A stretch of DNA of 64,000 nucleotides from an uncultured Lachnospiraceae bacterium (GTDB lineage: Bacteria > Bacillota > Clostridia > Lachnospirales > Lachnospiraceae), in NCBI GenBank assembly GCA_949743325.1, contig CATJTQ010000130.1, positions 62,001 through 126,000 on the forward strand. The letters run 5' to 3'. A program made the position numbers and the translations under genes. The notes under the pieces are model-generated. The model searched no databases. It saw only the letters and a program-made list of their open reading frames with translations, and was not told the origin of the DNA. Shown here in pieces: positions 32,122 through 41,698 of this stretch; position 1 is the stretch's first letter, and each line of letters begins with the position of its first letter.

Positions 32122-32814
32122 CTATTCCTGTCTTGGATCGATAATCTTTGCAGCATCGTCAACACGGCCGTACTGACCTTTAGCTTTCTCCCATGCTGTA
32201 TTAGGATCATCACCCTTTTTAATAAAGTCTGTCATTTTTCCTAAGGAAACGAACTGATATCCGATAACTTCATCGTCCTCATCCAATGCAATACCTGTTA
32301 CATAACCTTCTGCCATCTCAAGATAACGTACGCCTTTTTCTTTTGTCGCATACATTGTACCAACCTGTGAGCGAAGTCCCTTTCCTAAATCTTCAAGACC
32401 AGCTCCAATTGCAAGACCATCATCAGAGAAAGCGCTCTGTGTACGTCCATATACAATCTGAAGAAACAATTCTCTCATAGCAGTATTAATTGCATCACAT
32501 ACAAGGTCTGTATTTAACGCCTCAAGAATTGTCTTGCCTTGTAAAATTTCAGCTGCCATAGCTGCTGAATGTGTCATACCTGAACAACCTATTGTCTCAA
32601 CTAATGCTTCCTCAATAATACCATTCTTAACATTTAAAGACAACTTGCATGCGCCCTGCTGAGGAGCGCCCCAGCCTACACCATGTGTAAAACCAGATAT
32701 ATCTTCCACTTTCTTAGAATGAACCCATTTACCTTCTTCCGGAATTGGAGCTGGGTCATGCTTTGCACCCTTGGCAACAGGGCACATATTCTGAACTTCC
32801 TTTGTGTAAATCAT
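32122..32814 (-). CDS. IscU/NifU-like iron-sulfur cluster assembly scaffold
   Basis: 230 residues from ATG 32814 (AAAGGAGA upstream; an upstream in-frame start lacks such a site). MIYTKEVQNMCPVAKGAKHD, then the scaffold core with VETIGCSGMTHSAAMAAEIL and ILEALNTDLVCDAINTAMRE. This is the IscU-like group always coupled with GGGtGRT proteins in Clostridia. Cys residues at CP and GCSG are likely cluster ligands. A role in building iron-sulfur clusters in the cytoplasm is inferred from the family. First gene of a two-gene operon. Confidence 0.88.
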   Translation of the reverse strand: MIYTKEVQNMCPVAKGAKHDPAPIPEEGKWVHSKKVEDISGFTHGVGWGAPQQGACKLSLNVKNGIIEEALVETIGCSGMTHSAAMAAEILQGKTILEALNTDLVCDAINTAMRELFLQIVYGRTQSAFSDDGLAIGAGLEDLGKGLRSQVGTMYATKEKGVRYLEMAEGYVTGIALDEDDEVIGYQFVSLGKMTDFIKKGDDPNTAWEKAKGQYGRVDDAAKIIDPRQE

Positions 32815-32956
32815 TATAAGTCTCCTTTCAAAATAATGAATAATAGGCTTAATGCCACTGTAATAGGCACAATTATGTGCCCTACACCGCATATATTTTC
32901 TCATAATTGACATATATTGTCAATAACTGTTAAAAGATAAAATGACTAAATCACAA

Positions 32957-34237
32957 TCACATAAATTTCTGCTCCATCTGCACACTGTCATCAACATCAA
33001 ATTCAGCTCCGATAACACTATATAACTTAACATTTTCAAACACTAAACCTTTTGCATTTCTTATAAAAAACCCTGCTCCGCTTGTAGGCTTTAAGAGTGT
33101 CATCATTGCTGCCGGTTCAGGCTCTTTTATATCTGTCATTGTTATACTGCAATTTGAGAAAGTAATATTTTCTACAGGCTGTTCTGCCAGTCCGCTAATT
33201 ACTCCGGCACAGCTTGTAGCATTTATTACTGTAATATTATTAATATTCATATCCCGAATCACTGGCGTACCTTCATCTACAGGGGCCGGATTTATATCGC
33301 TTACCCATGGCTCCTTACCAACCTTACCACCAAAATAACACATATTAAACACAAAAGGACACATAACCCTGTCCATAATTATATTTGAAAATGTCAGTTT
33401 CTCCATTGAGCCGCCTCGACGACGACGGGTTTTAAGACGAATTCCGCGATCTGTATCCTGAAAAACACAATTTGACACTACCAAATTTTTAACGCCTCCG
33501 CTCGCCTCACTTCCAATAACTATACCGCCATGTCCATGTACCATAACACAATTGGTAATAGTAATATTTTCACACTCTTTCTTAACAAGAGAATCTTCTA
33601 CTCCTGACTTTATTGCAATACAATCATCGCCAACGTCAATAAGACAATCAGAAATACGGACATTAGTACATGAATCAGGATTTATTCCATCTGTATTAGG
33701 AGAGTCTGCCGGATTTTTAATAGTAACACCGCTTACAACTACATTATTACAAAATAATGGGTGAACTGTCCATACTGGAGAATTTGTCAAAGTTACACTG
33801 AACAATTTAATATTTTCACAATTCTCAAAATAAACAAGACATGGTCTTGCCTCCTCCAATGTTCTATCTAATATTCTTTCCCACCATTTACGTCCGTTGC
33901 CGTTTATTGTTCCTTCTCCTTTAATAACAACATTTACTGCATCTTTCACATATATACAAGGCTTAAACATTGGACGTGTAATACCCTCAAAATTCCCTTC
34001 CAATATATCATATTTTTCAATTTCATCTGAAAAAGAAAGCTCTGAACCATTGTCAAGATATAGTGTCATGTTGCTTTTTAACTCAATAGAACGAGTCATA
34101 TATGTACCTGCCGGAACAAACAAAGTACCGCCATTATTTTCCGCAATATCATTCACAGCTTTATCAAAAGCAGCCGTCCAGTCATTATCGGTAACAAATT
34201 TTTCATACTCAGTAATATTAAATACTGCGTTTTTCAA
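32957..34237 (-). CDS. GH28 polygalacturonase-family glycoside hydrolase
   Basis: 426 residues from a TTG start at 34237 with AGGGAGG eight bases upstream; a GTG 48 bases earlier lies in a terminator-like hairpin. All GH28 motifs are present in order: SPNTDGINPDS (catalytic Asp), DVGDDCIAIKSG (two Asp), HGHGGIVIGSE and RGIRLKT. It is a right-handed beta-helix enzyme that inverts alpha-1,4 galacturonan or related bonds. There is no signal peptide, so it should act in the cytoplasm on imported oligogalacturonides, as exo-acting GH28 enzymes of gut Firmicutes do. This points to pectin use. It is not in an obvious sugar-use operon here. Confidence 0.92.
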   Translation of the reverse strand: MKNAVFNITEYEKFVTDNDWTAAFDKAVNDIAENNGGTLFVPAGTYMTRSIELKSNMTLYLDNGSELSFSDEIEKYDILEGNFEGITRPMFKPCIYVKDAVNVVIKGEGTINGNGRKWWERILDRTLEEARPCLVYFENCENIKLFSVTLTNSPVWTVHPLFCNNVVVSGVTIKNPADSPNTDGINPDSCTNVRISDCLIDVGDDCIAIKSGVEDSLVKKECENITITNCVMVHGHGGIVIGSEASGGVKNLVVSNCVFQDTDRGIRLKTRRRRGGSMEKLTFSNIIMDRVMCPFVFNMCYFGGKVGKEPWVSDINPAPVDEGTPVIRDMNINNITVINATSCAGVISGLAEQPVENITFSNCSITMTDIKEPEPAAMMTLLKPTSGAGFFIRNAKGLVFENVKLYSVIGAEFDVDDSVQMEQKFM

Positions 34238-34260
34238 TTTATTTTCCTCCCTAGAAATAA

Positions 34261-34287
34261 GGGCGTCAGAGTCAAACCCTGACACCC
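34261..34287. terminator. Strong hairpin after secDF/before the GH28 gene
   Basis: GGGCGTCAG AGTCAAACC CTGACACCC has a 9-bp stem with one G-T pair. It is 156 bases past the secDF stop and just before the GH28 ribosome binding site. A weak T-rich tract follows on the minus strand. Could be the secDF terminator or a GH28 leader hairpin. Confidence 0.55.
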
Positions 34288-34442
34288 ATTAATTTTTTAA
34301 TTTTATATCCATGTAAACTTATATAGTTCTCTAATTGCTGTGGGAATAAATATGCAAACTATCATAAGCAGACATTTTATAACTAATTTTAAATCATATC
34401 ACAAATTGAATGCCCAAAAAAATATCTTATTGAAATATTTAA

Positions 34443-36608
34443 CTATTTAGCTGTTTTTCCAATATATTTTTTCATCATATACCAAATTGTAGCCGCAAGA
34501 CATACTGAAGAATAACATCCGCAAACAATACCTACCATTAACGGCGCTGCAAATTCACGTATTGATGATACACCCAAAATCCACAGAAGCAATACCATAA
34601 CAAATGTAGTAAGAGACGTGTAAACACTTCGTGTAAGAGTTTGTGTAATACTGATATTAGCAATTTCCTCAAGCTTACCTTTATTTCTTAAAATACTCAT
34701 ATTCTCTCGGACACGGTCAAACACTACAATAGTAGCATTGATTGAATAACCTACTATTGTAAGCATACAAGCAATAAATGTATTGCCGACTGATACTCTT
34801 GCGATCGCATAAAAAGCCAAAACTACAAGCACATCATGCAGCAGCGCCAAAACTGAACTTGACGCAAATCTAATATCTTTAAATCTAAACCAAATATAAA
34901 TAAGCATACATACAGCTGCGATTACAACTGATACAATAGCGTCCCGTTTCATCTCTCCGCTTACAGTTGAGCTTATCGATTCTGACTGTATATCTGATGA
35001 CTGAATATTATATTTCTCAATAAGAGCATCATTAAGTTTAGCCCTCTCATCCTCTGTAAGTTCTCTAGTCTTTATAATTACATCATTGCTGTCCTCAATT
35101 CTTTGCTTCTGAACATTGGCATCGCCTGTTACGCCTTCAAATATCGGAATAAGTTCACTTGTAATTTTATCATCAGATATATTTTCTTTAAATGTTATTT
35201 GCGTAGTATCGCCGCCCATAAACTCAAGACTGTAATTTAATACGTTATCACCTTTAGCCGCATAAACTCCCATTCCAATAAACCCAGAAATAATAAGCGC
35301 CCCTGAAATAATAAAGTAAACCATTTTCTTTCCTAAGAAATCAATAGTTGCTCTCTCTTTCTGTTTGCCGTACAATTTCTCACTCTTAGCTCCAAGAACA
35401 TAGAAAGCATTAATTAAAAGTCTTGTTACAACAAGTGCCGTAAACATAGAAATTACAATACCGATGGCTAGAGTCTGAGCAAAACCTTTTACACTTCCCG
35501 AACCTTTAAGTCCAAGCACTAAAGCTGCAATAAGCGTTGTAACATTTCCGTCCACAATAGCCGACAACGCTTTTGAAAAACCAGTCTTTATAGCTGTCTT
35601 AACCGACTTTCCTGAACTAATCTCCTCACGAATACGGACAAAGATAATTACATTGGCATCTACCGCCATACCAATTGACAAAATAATACCTGCTATTCCA
35701 GGAAGCGTCAGCGTAATGTTAAATGCGTTCAACACTACAAGTTCAAGAACAGTATACAAAATCAAGGCAATTGAAGAAACAATACCTGGAATTCTGAACA
35801 TTACACACATAAAAATTATAACAAGCGCCAAACCTATTGCACCTGCAATTAAGCTTGTCTTAAGAGCCTCATCACCAAGTTTTGCTCCGACAACATTTGA
35901 ACGTATTTTCTCAAGTTTAAGAGATAATCCTCCGATACGAATATAAGAAGCAAGCTCTTCAGCCGCGTCAAAATTCTCCATACCAGTAATTACAGGCTTA
36001 CCATCATATATTGCCTGTTTAACATAAGGCGAACATATAACATCATTATCATAGGCAATCATAATCTGTTTACCTTGATTTGCCTCTGTAACTTCACCGA
36101 AAGTCTCAGCTCCCTCAGAAGTAAGCGTAAGCTCTACAACGTAATCTTTAGCTCCGGTTGTCTCATCCTGAGTTATTTTTGCCTCAGCATTTTTTACCGC
36201 AGAACCTTCTAGTACAACGTCCGCTGCCTGGCCTGAAGTTGTACTTGCCACAAAAAATTCCAGAGAACCTGGTTTGCCAAGTTCTTCCAAAACTGCGTCC
36301 GCATCTGTAACACCAGGAATTTCAATAGTAATTCTGTTACTTCCCTCCTGGTAAACTTCCGCCTCCGTACTGTAAGTTTCTGCACGTTTTTGCAGTTTAT
36401 AAACTGTATCCGTCATATCTTTCTGTGATGGATTTTTTTCTGTTGCTTCGTAAGTAATACTTACACCGCCAGCTAAATCAAGACCAAGCTTGATATTTGA
36501 AGCTGAGCCCATTTTATTACTGCCAATACCAATAACAGCTACAAATGATAAAAGTATTGTAACTATAAGAGTAACGGCAACAATAATACTGCTTTTTGAT
36601 TTACTCAT
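34443..36608 (-). CDS. secDF: SecDF fusion protein translocase subunit
   Basis: 721 residues. The N-terminal half is SecD: a membrane start, LGLDLAGGVSITYEATE, periplasmic-type domain with GVTDADAVLEELGKPGSLEF, and membrane segments with GIAGIILSIGMAVDANVIIF (DAN: conserved Asp of the proton path). The C-terminal half is SecF: NYSLEFMGGDTTQITFKENI, VGYSINATIVVFDRVRENM. It uses the proton gradient to help pull proteins through SecYEG. The two halves are separate in many bacteria but fused in Bacillus and several Clostridia. It is downstream of scfB by 43 bp, the usual SCIFF neighbourhood. Confidence 0.95.
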   Translation of the reverse strand: MSKSKSSIIVAVTLIVTILLSFVAVIGIGSNKMGSASNIKLGLDLAGGVSITYEATEKNPSQKDMTDTVYKLQKRAETYSTEAEVYQEGSNRITIEIPGVTDADAVLEELGKPGSLEFFVASTTSGQAADVVLEGSAVKNAEAKITQDETTGAKDYVVELTLTSEGAETFGEVTEANQGKQIMIAYDNDVICSPYVKQAIYDGKPVITGMENFDAAEELASYIRIGGLSLKLEKIRSNVVGAKLGDEALKTSLIAGAIGLALVIIFMCVMFRIPGIVSSIALILYTVLELVVLNAFNITLTLPGIAGIILSIGMAVDANVIIFVRIREEISSGKSVKTAIKTGFSKALSAIVDGNVTTLIAALVLGLKGSGSVKGFAQTLAIGIVISMFTALVVTRLLINAFYVLGAKSEKLYGKQKERATIDFLGKKMVYFIISGALIISGFIGMGVYAAKGDNVLNYSLEFMGGDTTQITFKENISDDKITSELIPIFEGVTGDANVQKQRIEDSNDVIIKTRELTEDERAKLNDALIEKYNIQSSDIQSESISSTVSGEMKRDAIVSVVIAAVCMLIYIWFRFKDIRFASSSVLALLHDVLVVLAFYAIARVSVGNTFIACMLTIVGYSINATIVVFDRVRENMSILRNKGKLEEIANISITQTLTRSVYTSLTTFVMVLLLWILGVSSIREFAAPLMVGIVCGCYSSVCLAATIWYMMKKYIGKTAK

Positions 36609-36651
36609 TTTTCTAATCCTTTCTATATGTTTTCTATTGTCTCTTAAAATA

Positions 36652-38034
36652 TTATTCTTCCTCAGCCATTGCTGCTTTTAACATAATAGCACATTCTACC
36701 CTTTTTCGCTGAAGCTCACATCCAATATCATAGGCATCGAGAATAGAATTATGAAAATTGTATGAATTAGCTGCACATCCCCCGCTGCAGTAAAATCTTG
36801 CAAAACATTGTTTACACTTATCTTTTGCATAAACATTACATAGTTTAAATTCATCCCGTACAGATGTGTTTACTATTCCGTCATCAACATTTCCAAGAAG
36901 AAATTCCTCATTTCCAACAAACTGATGACAAGGATAAAAATCACCCCACGGAGTGACGGCCAAGTATTCTGTTCCTGAACCACACCCTGACAACCTCTTT
37001 GCAACACACGGGCCGCCTTCCAAATCTATCATAAAATGGAAAAAGTTAAAATCATCTCCATTTTGATAACGGACAATCATTTCTTTTGCCAGATTATCAT
37101 ACTCTTCCAAAAGTTTTGGAATATCTTCTTCTTTTATCGCATAATCTGCAGAAGAAGGAGCAACAACAGGCTCAACTGAAATCTGCTTAAAACCTAAATC
37201 TGCAAGATGCAGCACATCATTTGAAAAATCCAAATTATAGTGTGTAAATGTTCCCCTTACATAGTAGTTTGTCTGATTGCGGCTGTCAGCCGTCTTAATA
37301 AATTTAGGTACTATCAAATCATAACTTCCCTTTCCATTTCGGAATGGTCTCATATTATTATGAACAGCTTCTCTTCCGTCAATGCTTAAAACTACATTAG
37401 CCATCTCTCTGTTGACAAAGTCCAATATTTCATCATTCAGCAGAACGCCGTTTGTAGTAAGTGTAAAACGAAACTTTTTATTTGCTTCTGCCTCTCTCTC
37501 TCTGCCATACTCAACAAGCTGCTTTACAACTTCCCAGTTCATAAGAGGCTCGCCGCCAAAAAAATCCACTTCTAAATTCTTTCGGTTTCCCGAATTTGCA
37601 ATAAGAAAATCAAGTGCCTTCTTACCAACTTCAAAAGACATCAAAGCTCTTCTTCCATGATACTCACCTTCTTCTGCAAAACAATATTTACAGGCAAGAT
37701 TACAATCATGTGCAATATGCAGACATAGCGCTTTTACTACAACAGGTCTCTTTTTAAAGTCCATTACAAAATCTTTATATATATCTTTTGTAAAAAGCTG
37801 CTCGGCTTTTATAAGTTCTTCTATATCTTCAATAGCTTCTGCAATTTCAATCTCACTATAATTCTGTCCAAAATTCGATAAAACATCATCTGTTGACGGA
37901 GTTTTGTCTTTTTCTTTTATAAAGGCATGGTAAAAAGCAATGATATCATATGCCACATCATCAACAACATGAATTGAACCACTGTTAATATCCATTACAA
38001 TAAAATATCCATTGCTTTTATACTGATGAATCAT
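36652..38034 (-). CDS. scfB: SCIFF peptide radical SAM maturase
   Basis: 460 residues. N-terminal peptide-recognition region (VMDINSGSIHVVDDVAYDII), then the radical SAM motif CNLACKYCF binding a 4Fe-4S cluster, then a C-terminal SPASM domain with CGSGTEYLAVTPWGDFYPCH and CNVYAKDKCKQCFARFYCSG-GC for auxiliary clusters. Family members join the Cys thiols of the SCIFF peptide to neighbouring alpha carbons, forming thioethers. The precursor gene scfA lies 164 bp upstream on the same strand, separated by a long hairpin. The locus is conserved in nearly all Clostridia. The final biological role of the product remains unknown. Confidence 0.96.
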   Translation of the reverse strand: MIHQYKSNGYFIVMDINSGSIHVVDDVAYDIIAFYHAFIKEKDKTPSTDDVLSNFGQNYSEIEIAEAIEDIEELIKAEQLFTKDIYKDFVMDFKKRPVVVKALCLHIAHDCNLACKYCFAEEGEYHGRRALMSFEVGKKALDFLIANSGNRKNLEVDFFGGEPLMNWEVVKQLVEYGREREAEANKKFRFTLTTNGVLLNDEILDFVNREMANVVLSIDGREAVHNNMRPFRNGKGSYDLIVPKFIKTADSRNQTNYYVRGTFTHYNLDFSNDVLHLADLGFKQISVEPVVAPSSADYAIKEEDIPKLLEEYDNLAKEMIVRYQNGDDFNFFHFMIDLEGGPCVAKRLSGCGSGTEYLAVTPWGDFYPCHQFVGNEEFLLGNVDDGIVNTSVRDEFKLCNVYAKDKCKQCFARFYCSGGCAANSYNFHNSILDAYDIGCELQRKRVECAIMLKAAMAEEE

Positions 38035-38098
38035 TACCTTATTTCTCCTTTCAAATTTTAAATCTCTCAGAAATAACGCAATTACATAACAGCATTAC

Positions 38099-38155
38099 AA
38101 TAAGCAACGAATAAACAAATGTCAGATCTAAAACATTTACTATTCGTTGCTTATT
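38099..38155 (-). promoter_or_regulatory. 15-bp-stem hairpin between scfA and scfB
   Basis: AATAAGCAACGAATA (38099-38113) is the exact reverse complement of 38141-38155, with further possible pairing in the loop (AAATGT/ACATTT). It is not followed by a T-run on the minus strand, so a processing/stability structure or a weak terminator is more likely than a full stop. It would favour scfA RNA over scfB RNA. Confidence 0.65.
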
Positions 38156-38197
38156 TAATGTTAATTTTTATGTTCTAGCACTTACTAAAATATGCTG

Positions 38198-38338
38198 TTA
38201 TTTATTCTCACAGCTTTGATTTCCTACTGTACAAGATGTTTTGCAGGCAGACTGACAAGAAGTCTGGCATTCACCGCATCCGCCCTTCTTCATTGACTGT
38301 TTTAAGTCTCTTGTATGTAATGTCTTTACATGCTTCAT
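38198..38338 (-). CDS. scfA: SCIFF precursor peptide (six Cys in forty-five residues)
   Basis: 46 residues from ATG 38338 behind GAGGAGG. Starts MKHVKTLHTRDLKQSMKKGG, the conserved leader, and has Cys at 21, 24, 28, 32, 36 and 43 in the C-terminal half with intervening Thr/Ser/Ala. The six cysteines and the maturase scfB next door make the call firm. It has its own promoter at 38405-38433 and a strong hairpin after the gene, as expected for a peptide needed in excess of its modifying enzyme. It is too short for most gene finders. Confidence 0.96.
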   Translation of the reverse strand: MKHVKTLHTRDLKQSMKKGGCGECQTSCQSACKTSCTVGNQSCENK

Positions 38339-38404
38339 AATTTTATCCTCCTCGCTGTATGGCTAATAAGCTCATAAATTAGGGTATAATAATCCCTGCT
38401 TGGC

Positions 38405-38433
38405 ATTATAGCACATTATTGATAAATATTAAA
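38405..38433 (-). promoter_or_regulatory. Extended -10 promoter of scfA
   Basis: Minus strand: TTTAAT (38428-38433), 17 bases, TATAAT (38405-38410) preceded by TGC, giving an extended -10. The leader is about 60 nt. It separates scfA from the upstream TIGR04086 gene. Confidence 0.7.
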
Positions 38434-38460
38434 GTATTTTTTTTATTTTTTAATATTTGT

Positions 38461-38829
38461 TCAGCTTATCATACCGCCAAACATTGCACTTCCGCAGCAT
38501 AAAACCGCCGTAAGCAATATATTTGAAATTTCAGAAATTCCGCCTTTATTTGCTATCAGCGATGCAGCAAGCAAAACAGCAAAAAATAATATGCCGCTCA
38601 TCAGACCTTTCAAGAATTTTTTTGTTTTCGCCATCTTTCCGCATACAAAACCTCCAATAAAATTGGCTATAACATAAACAAATAAAACTGCAATCTGAGC
38701 CTTATCCTTTGTCATATTAAATTTGTAAAAAAATAATGCCATTATTATTGTTAATATAGCTGACACTATCCATGCGGCTACAAGTCCATATATTGGACAA
38801 ATAAACTTTGATTTCTGCAAAACATGCAC
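38461..38829 (-). CDS. TIGR04086-family membrane protein
   Basis: 122 residues with four membrane segments (IYGLVAAWIVSAILTIIMAL, IAVLFVYVIANFIGGFVCGK, LMSGILFFAVLLAASLIANK, ISNILLTAVLCCGSAMFGGM). This is the small membrane family I know as TIGR04086, repeatedly found beside scfA in Clostridia, of unknown function. AAAGGTG precedes the ATG. It is the upstream neighbour of scfA and divergent from the CNNM/CBS gene. A link with SCIFF export or use is possible but unproven. Confidence 0.8.
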   Translation of the reverse strand: MHVLQKSKFICPIYGLVAAWIVSAILTIIMALFFYKFNMTKDKAQIAVLFVYVIANFIGGFVCGKMAKTKKFLKGLMSGILFFAVLLAASLIANKGGISEISNILLTAVLCCGSAMFGGMIS

Positions 38830-39011
38830 CTTTAATCCTTTTGCTTTTGTTAATATTATGATTATTTAGCAAAAAAAATTCTCTCAACATTAAAATTATG
38901 GACATTCTAATAAAGTATACTTAATTAAAGCTTTTCATAGCACTTGACAGCAGATATAATATATAGTATATTTATACTGTTTTTACTAAATTAAAAAGGA
39001 GTTGATTTGTA

Positions 39012-40286
39012 TTGGATCCCAGTGACGCCATACAGCTAATTGTTTTATTATTTCTAATTATTTTATCGGCTTTTTTCTCTTCGGCAGAAACTGCCTTAAC
39101 AACCGTAAGCCGTATCCGTATCCGTTCCCTCATTGAAGAAAATGAAGATAAACGGGCTATCGTTGTAAACAAAGTTTTGGAAAATCCGGCAAAAATGCTC
39201 AATGCTATTCTAATAGGGAATAACATTGTGAATTTATCTGCCTCTTCCATTGCCACTGTACTGGCAACTAAGTACTGGCATAATTATGGAGCAGGTATCG
39301 CCACCGGAGTATTGACATTTGTTTTATTAATCTTCGGCGAAATTGCACCTAAGACCGCCGCAGCTATTAATTCAGAAAAAATGTCCCTCCGCTATGGCAA
39401 GGCAATATACAGCTTGTTATTTTTATTTACTCCATTAATATTTATAACGAACTTAATCTCCCGTTGTTTTTTAAAAATTATAAATATCGATCCTGACGCT
39501 AATGCTGCAACTATGACTGAGAGCGAGCTTCGAACAATTGTCGATGTCAGCCATGAGGAAGGTGTAATTGAACAAGAAGAAAGGGAACTAATAAATAATG
39601 TCTTCGACTTCGGTGATTCTATTATAAAAGAAATTATGGTGCCACGTGCCGATATTACTTTTGTTCCGATAGATGCCACATATGACGAATTAATGAAGAT
39701 TTATAAGGAAGACTGTTTTACAAGATACCCTGTTTACAGTGAAAGTACTGATAACGTAATTGGTATTTTAAACATGAAAGATTTAATTCTACAAAAAGAT
39801 TTTACTAATTTCTCCATTCGTGATTTTATGAGACCTGCCAATTATACATACGAGCAGAAAAAAACTTCAGAACTTTTGATTGAAATGCGTGTCAATTCTT
39901 TCTCTATTGCTATTATTCTTGATGAGTATGGCATTACCGCTGGTATTATCACTCTGGAAGATATGCTCGAAGAGTTAGTCGGTGAAATTCGGGATGAATT
40001 TGATGGAAACGAAATGGATGAAATTATCAAAATCAATGACTATGAATATTTGGTAGAGGGTTCAATAAAACTTGCTGATTTAAATGATGAACTTGGATTA
40101 GAACTTGAATCAGAAGCCTATGATTCAATAGGCGGATTTATAATTGAACTGTTGGAAGATCTTCCTGTTCAGGGCGATCGTGTTACAACGGATTCAAATG
40201 TTATACTTGTGGTAGATAAGATGGATAAAAAACGAATAGAATCTGTTCACCTTTTTTTACCAAAGGAAGAAGATGAAAATTCATGA
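39012..40286 (+). CDS. CNNM/HlyC-CorC-type membrane protein with CBS pair
   Basis: 424 residues from a TTG start at 39012 with AAAAAGGAG upstream. Domains: CNNM membrane part (LIVLLFLIILSAFFSSAETA, NIVNLSASSIATVLATKYWH, LLIFGEIAPKTAAAIN), two CBS domains (EIMVPRADITFVPIDATYDE, LILQKDFTNFSIRDFM), and a C-terminal CorC_HlyC domain (YLVEGSIKLADLNDELGLEL). Family members are involved in magnesium export or resistance; older haemolysin labels are historical. The stop overlaps the start of the MATE gene (ATGA), so they are co-translated. Confidence 0.92.
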   Translation: MDPSDAIQLIVLLFLIILSAFFSSAETALTTVSRIRIRSLIEENEDKRAIVVNKVLENPAKMLNAILIGNNIVNLSASSIATVLATKYWHNYGAGIATGVLTFVLLIFGEIAPKTAAAINSEKMSLRYGKAIYSLLFLFTPLIFITNLISRCFLKIINIDPDANAATMTESELRTIVDVSHEEGVIEQEERELINNVFDFGDSIIKEIMVPRADITFVPIDATYDELMKIYKEDCFTRYPVYSESTDNVIGILNMKDLILQKDFTNFSIRDFMRPANYTYEQKKTSELLIEMRVNSFSIAIILDEYGITAGIITLEDMLEELVGEIRDEFDGNEMDEIIKINDYEYLVEGSIKLADLNDELGLELESEAYDSIGGFIIELLEDLPVQGDRVTTDSNVILVVDKMDKKRIESVHLFLPKEEDENS

Positions 40287-41626
40287 TTACAAACTTAACA
40301 GAGGGCAGTGTAAGAAAAAAATTATGGTTCTACTCTGTTCCGATGCTTATAAGCGTTATGTTCCAGCAAATTTATAACATTGCTGACAGCATGATTGCAG
40401 GAAAATTTGCGGGGGAGGATGCTCTGGCTGCGGTCGGAGCTTCCTACCCCATTACTATGCTTTTTATTGCAATAGCCGTAGGAAGTAATATAGGCTCGTC
40501 TGTTGTTATCTCACAGCTTTTTGGAGCAAAAGATTATAAAACTATGAAAACAGCCATATCGACATGTCTGTTTTCTATTGTAATTTTATCTATATTTTTA
40601 ACTATAACAGGTTTTATTTTCTGTAATCCTTTAATAAAACTTATACACACCCCCAATAAAATATTTGCTGACGCATCGCTATACATGAGAATCTATATAG
40701 CCGGAATATTATTTCTATTCCTATATAATATATGTACTGGGATATTTAATGCCCTTGGTGATTCAAAAACGCCGTTATATCTATTAATAATGTCTTCTGT
40801 TGGAAATATTATACTAGATTATATTTTTGTAAAATTTTTTAAATGGGGCGTTTCTGGTGTTGCCTGGGCAACATTTATCGCTCAAGGCTTCTCTTGTATA
40901 CTTGCATTTATTATAATGCTGAAGCGACTTTCTAAATTTCATCCTGAAGTTAAAGCTTCTCTATTTTCCGCTAAAATGTTAAAGAGAGTCAGCTATATGT
41001 CTATACCAAGTATTCTTCAGCAAAGTTTTGTTTCAGTAGGAAATATATTTATTCAGTCACTTATCAACAGCTTCGGCTCTTCTGTTATTGCAGGTTATTC
41101 TGCGGCATTAAAGCTTAATACGTTTGCAGTCACTTCATTCTCAACATTAGGAAACGGACTAAGCGGATTTACTGCACAAAATATCGGAGCAGGAAAAAAA
41201 GACCGCATAAAGTCAGGATATTTTTGTGGATGTCAGCTGGCATGGATTATTAGCATTCCATTTTTTATACTGCTCTTTATCTTTCCAAAACAGATTTTGC
41301 TTATGTTTATGGATGCAGAGAGTAGCAAAGCACTGGAAACGGGCATTTTATATCTTAGAATTTTAAGCCCTTTTTATTTGTTTGTAGGAACAAAGCTTAT
41401 TACTGACGGAGCGCTGCGCGGTTCAGGAGCAATGAAGACATTTATGATAGCAACGTTTACAGATTTGATTACCAGAGTTGTACTTTCATATATACTTGCA
41501 AATCCATTTGGAAGCACAGGCGTATGGCTTTCATGGCCTATTGGGTGGCTTATAGCAACAGCTTTATCAATTGTTTTTTATATAAATCTATATTACCCAA
41601 ACACTTTTAAAAAAGTACACAAATAA
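40283..41626 (+). CDS. MATE-family efflux transporter
   Basis: 447 residues with twelve membrane segments: LWFYSVPMLISVMFQQIYNI, ADSMIAGKFAGEDALAAVGA and FNALGDSKTPLYLLIMSSVG are typical of the DinF/MATE group in Firmicutes. These export organic cations or drugs in exchange for sodium or protons. The substrate is unknown. Its ATG overlaps the stop of the CNNM gene by 4 bases. Confidence 0.93.
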   Translation: MITNLTEGSVRKKLWFYSVPMLISVMFQQIYNIADSMIAGKFAGEDALAAVGASYPITMLFIAIAVGSNIGSSVVISQLFGAKDYKTMKTAISTCLFSIVILSIFLTITGFIFCNPLIKLIHTPNKIFADASLYMRIYIAGILFLFLYNICTGIFNALGDSKTPLYLLIMSSVGNIILDYIFVKFFKWGVSGVAWATFIAQGFSCILAFIIMLKRLSKFHPEVKASLFSAKMLKRVSYMSIPSILQQSFVSVGNIFIQSLINSFGSSVIAGYSAALKLNTFAVTSFSTLGNGLSGFTAQNIGAGKKDRIKSGYFCGCQLAWIISIPFFILLFIFPKQILLMFMDAESSKALETGILYLRILSPFYLFVGTKLITDGALRGSGAMKTFMIATFTDLITRVVLSYILANPFGSTGVWLSWPIGWLIATALSIVFYINLYYPNTFKKVHK

Positions 41627-41698
41627 CTGTTATTATATTTCTGATATTCTGCGCCGATATTATTTATAAGTTATATTAAATTTTAAGGAGGTTTTCCT

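Noticed and set aside
36652..38338. SCIFF locus as a new peptide system
   Set aside because: scfA, scfB and secDF are a described, widely conserved clostridial locus; only the intergenic hairpin is noted as of interest.
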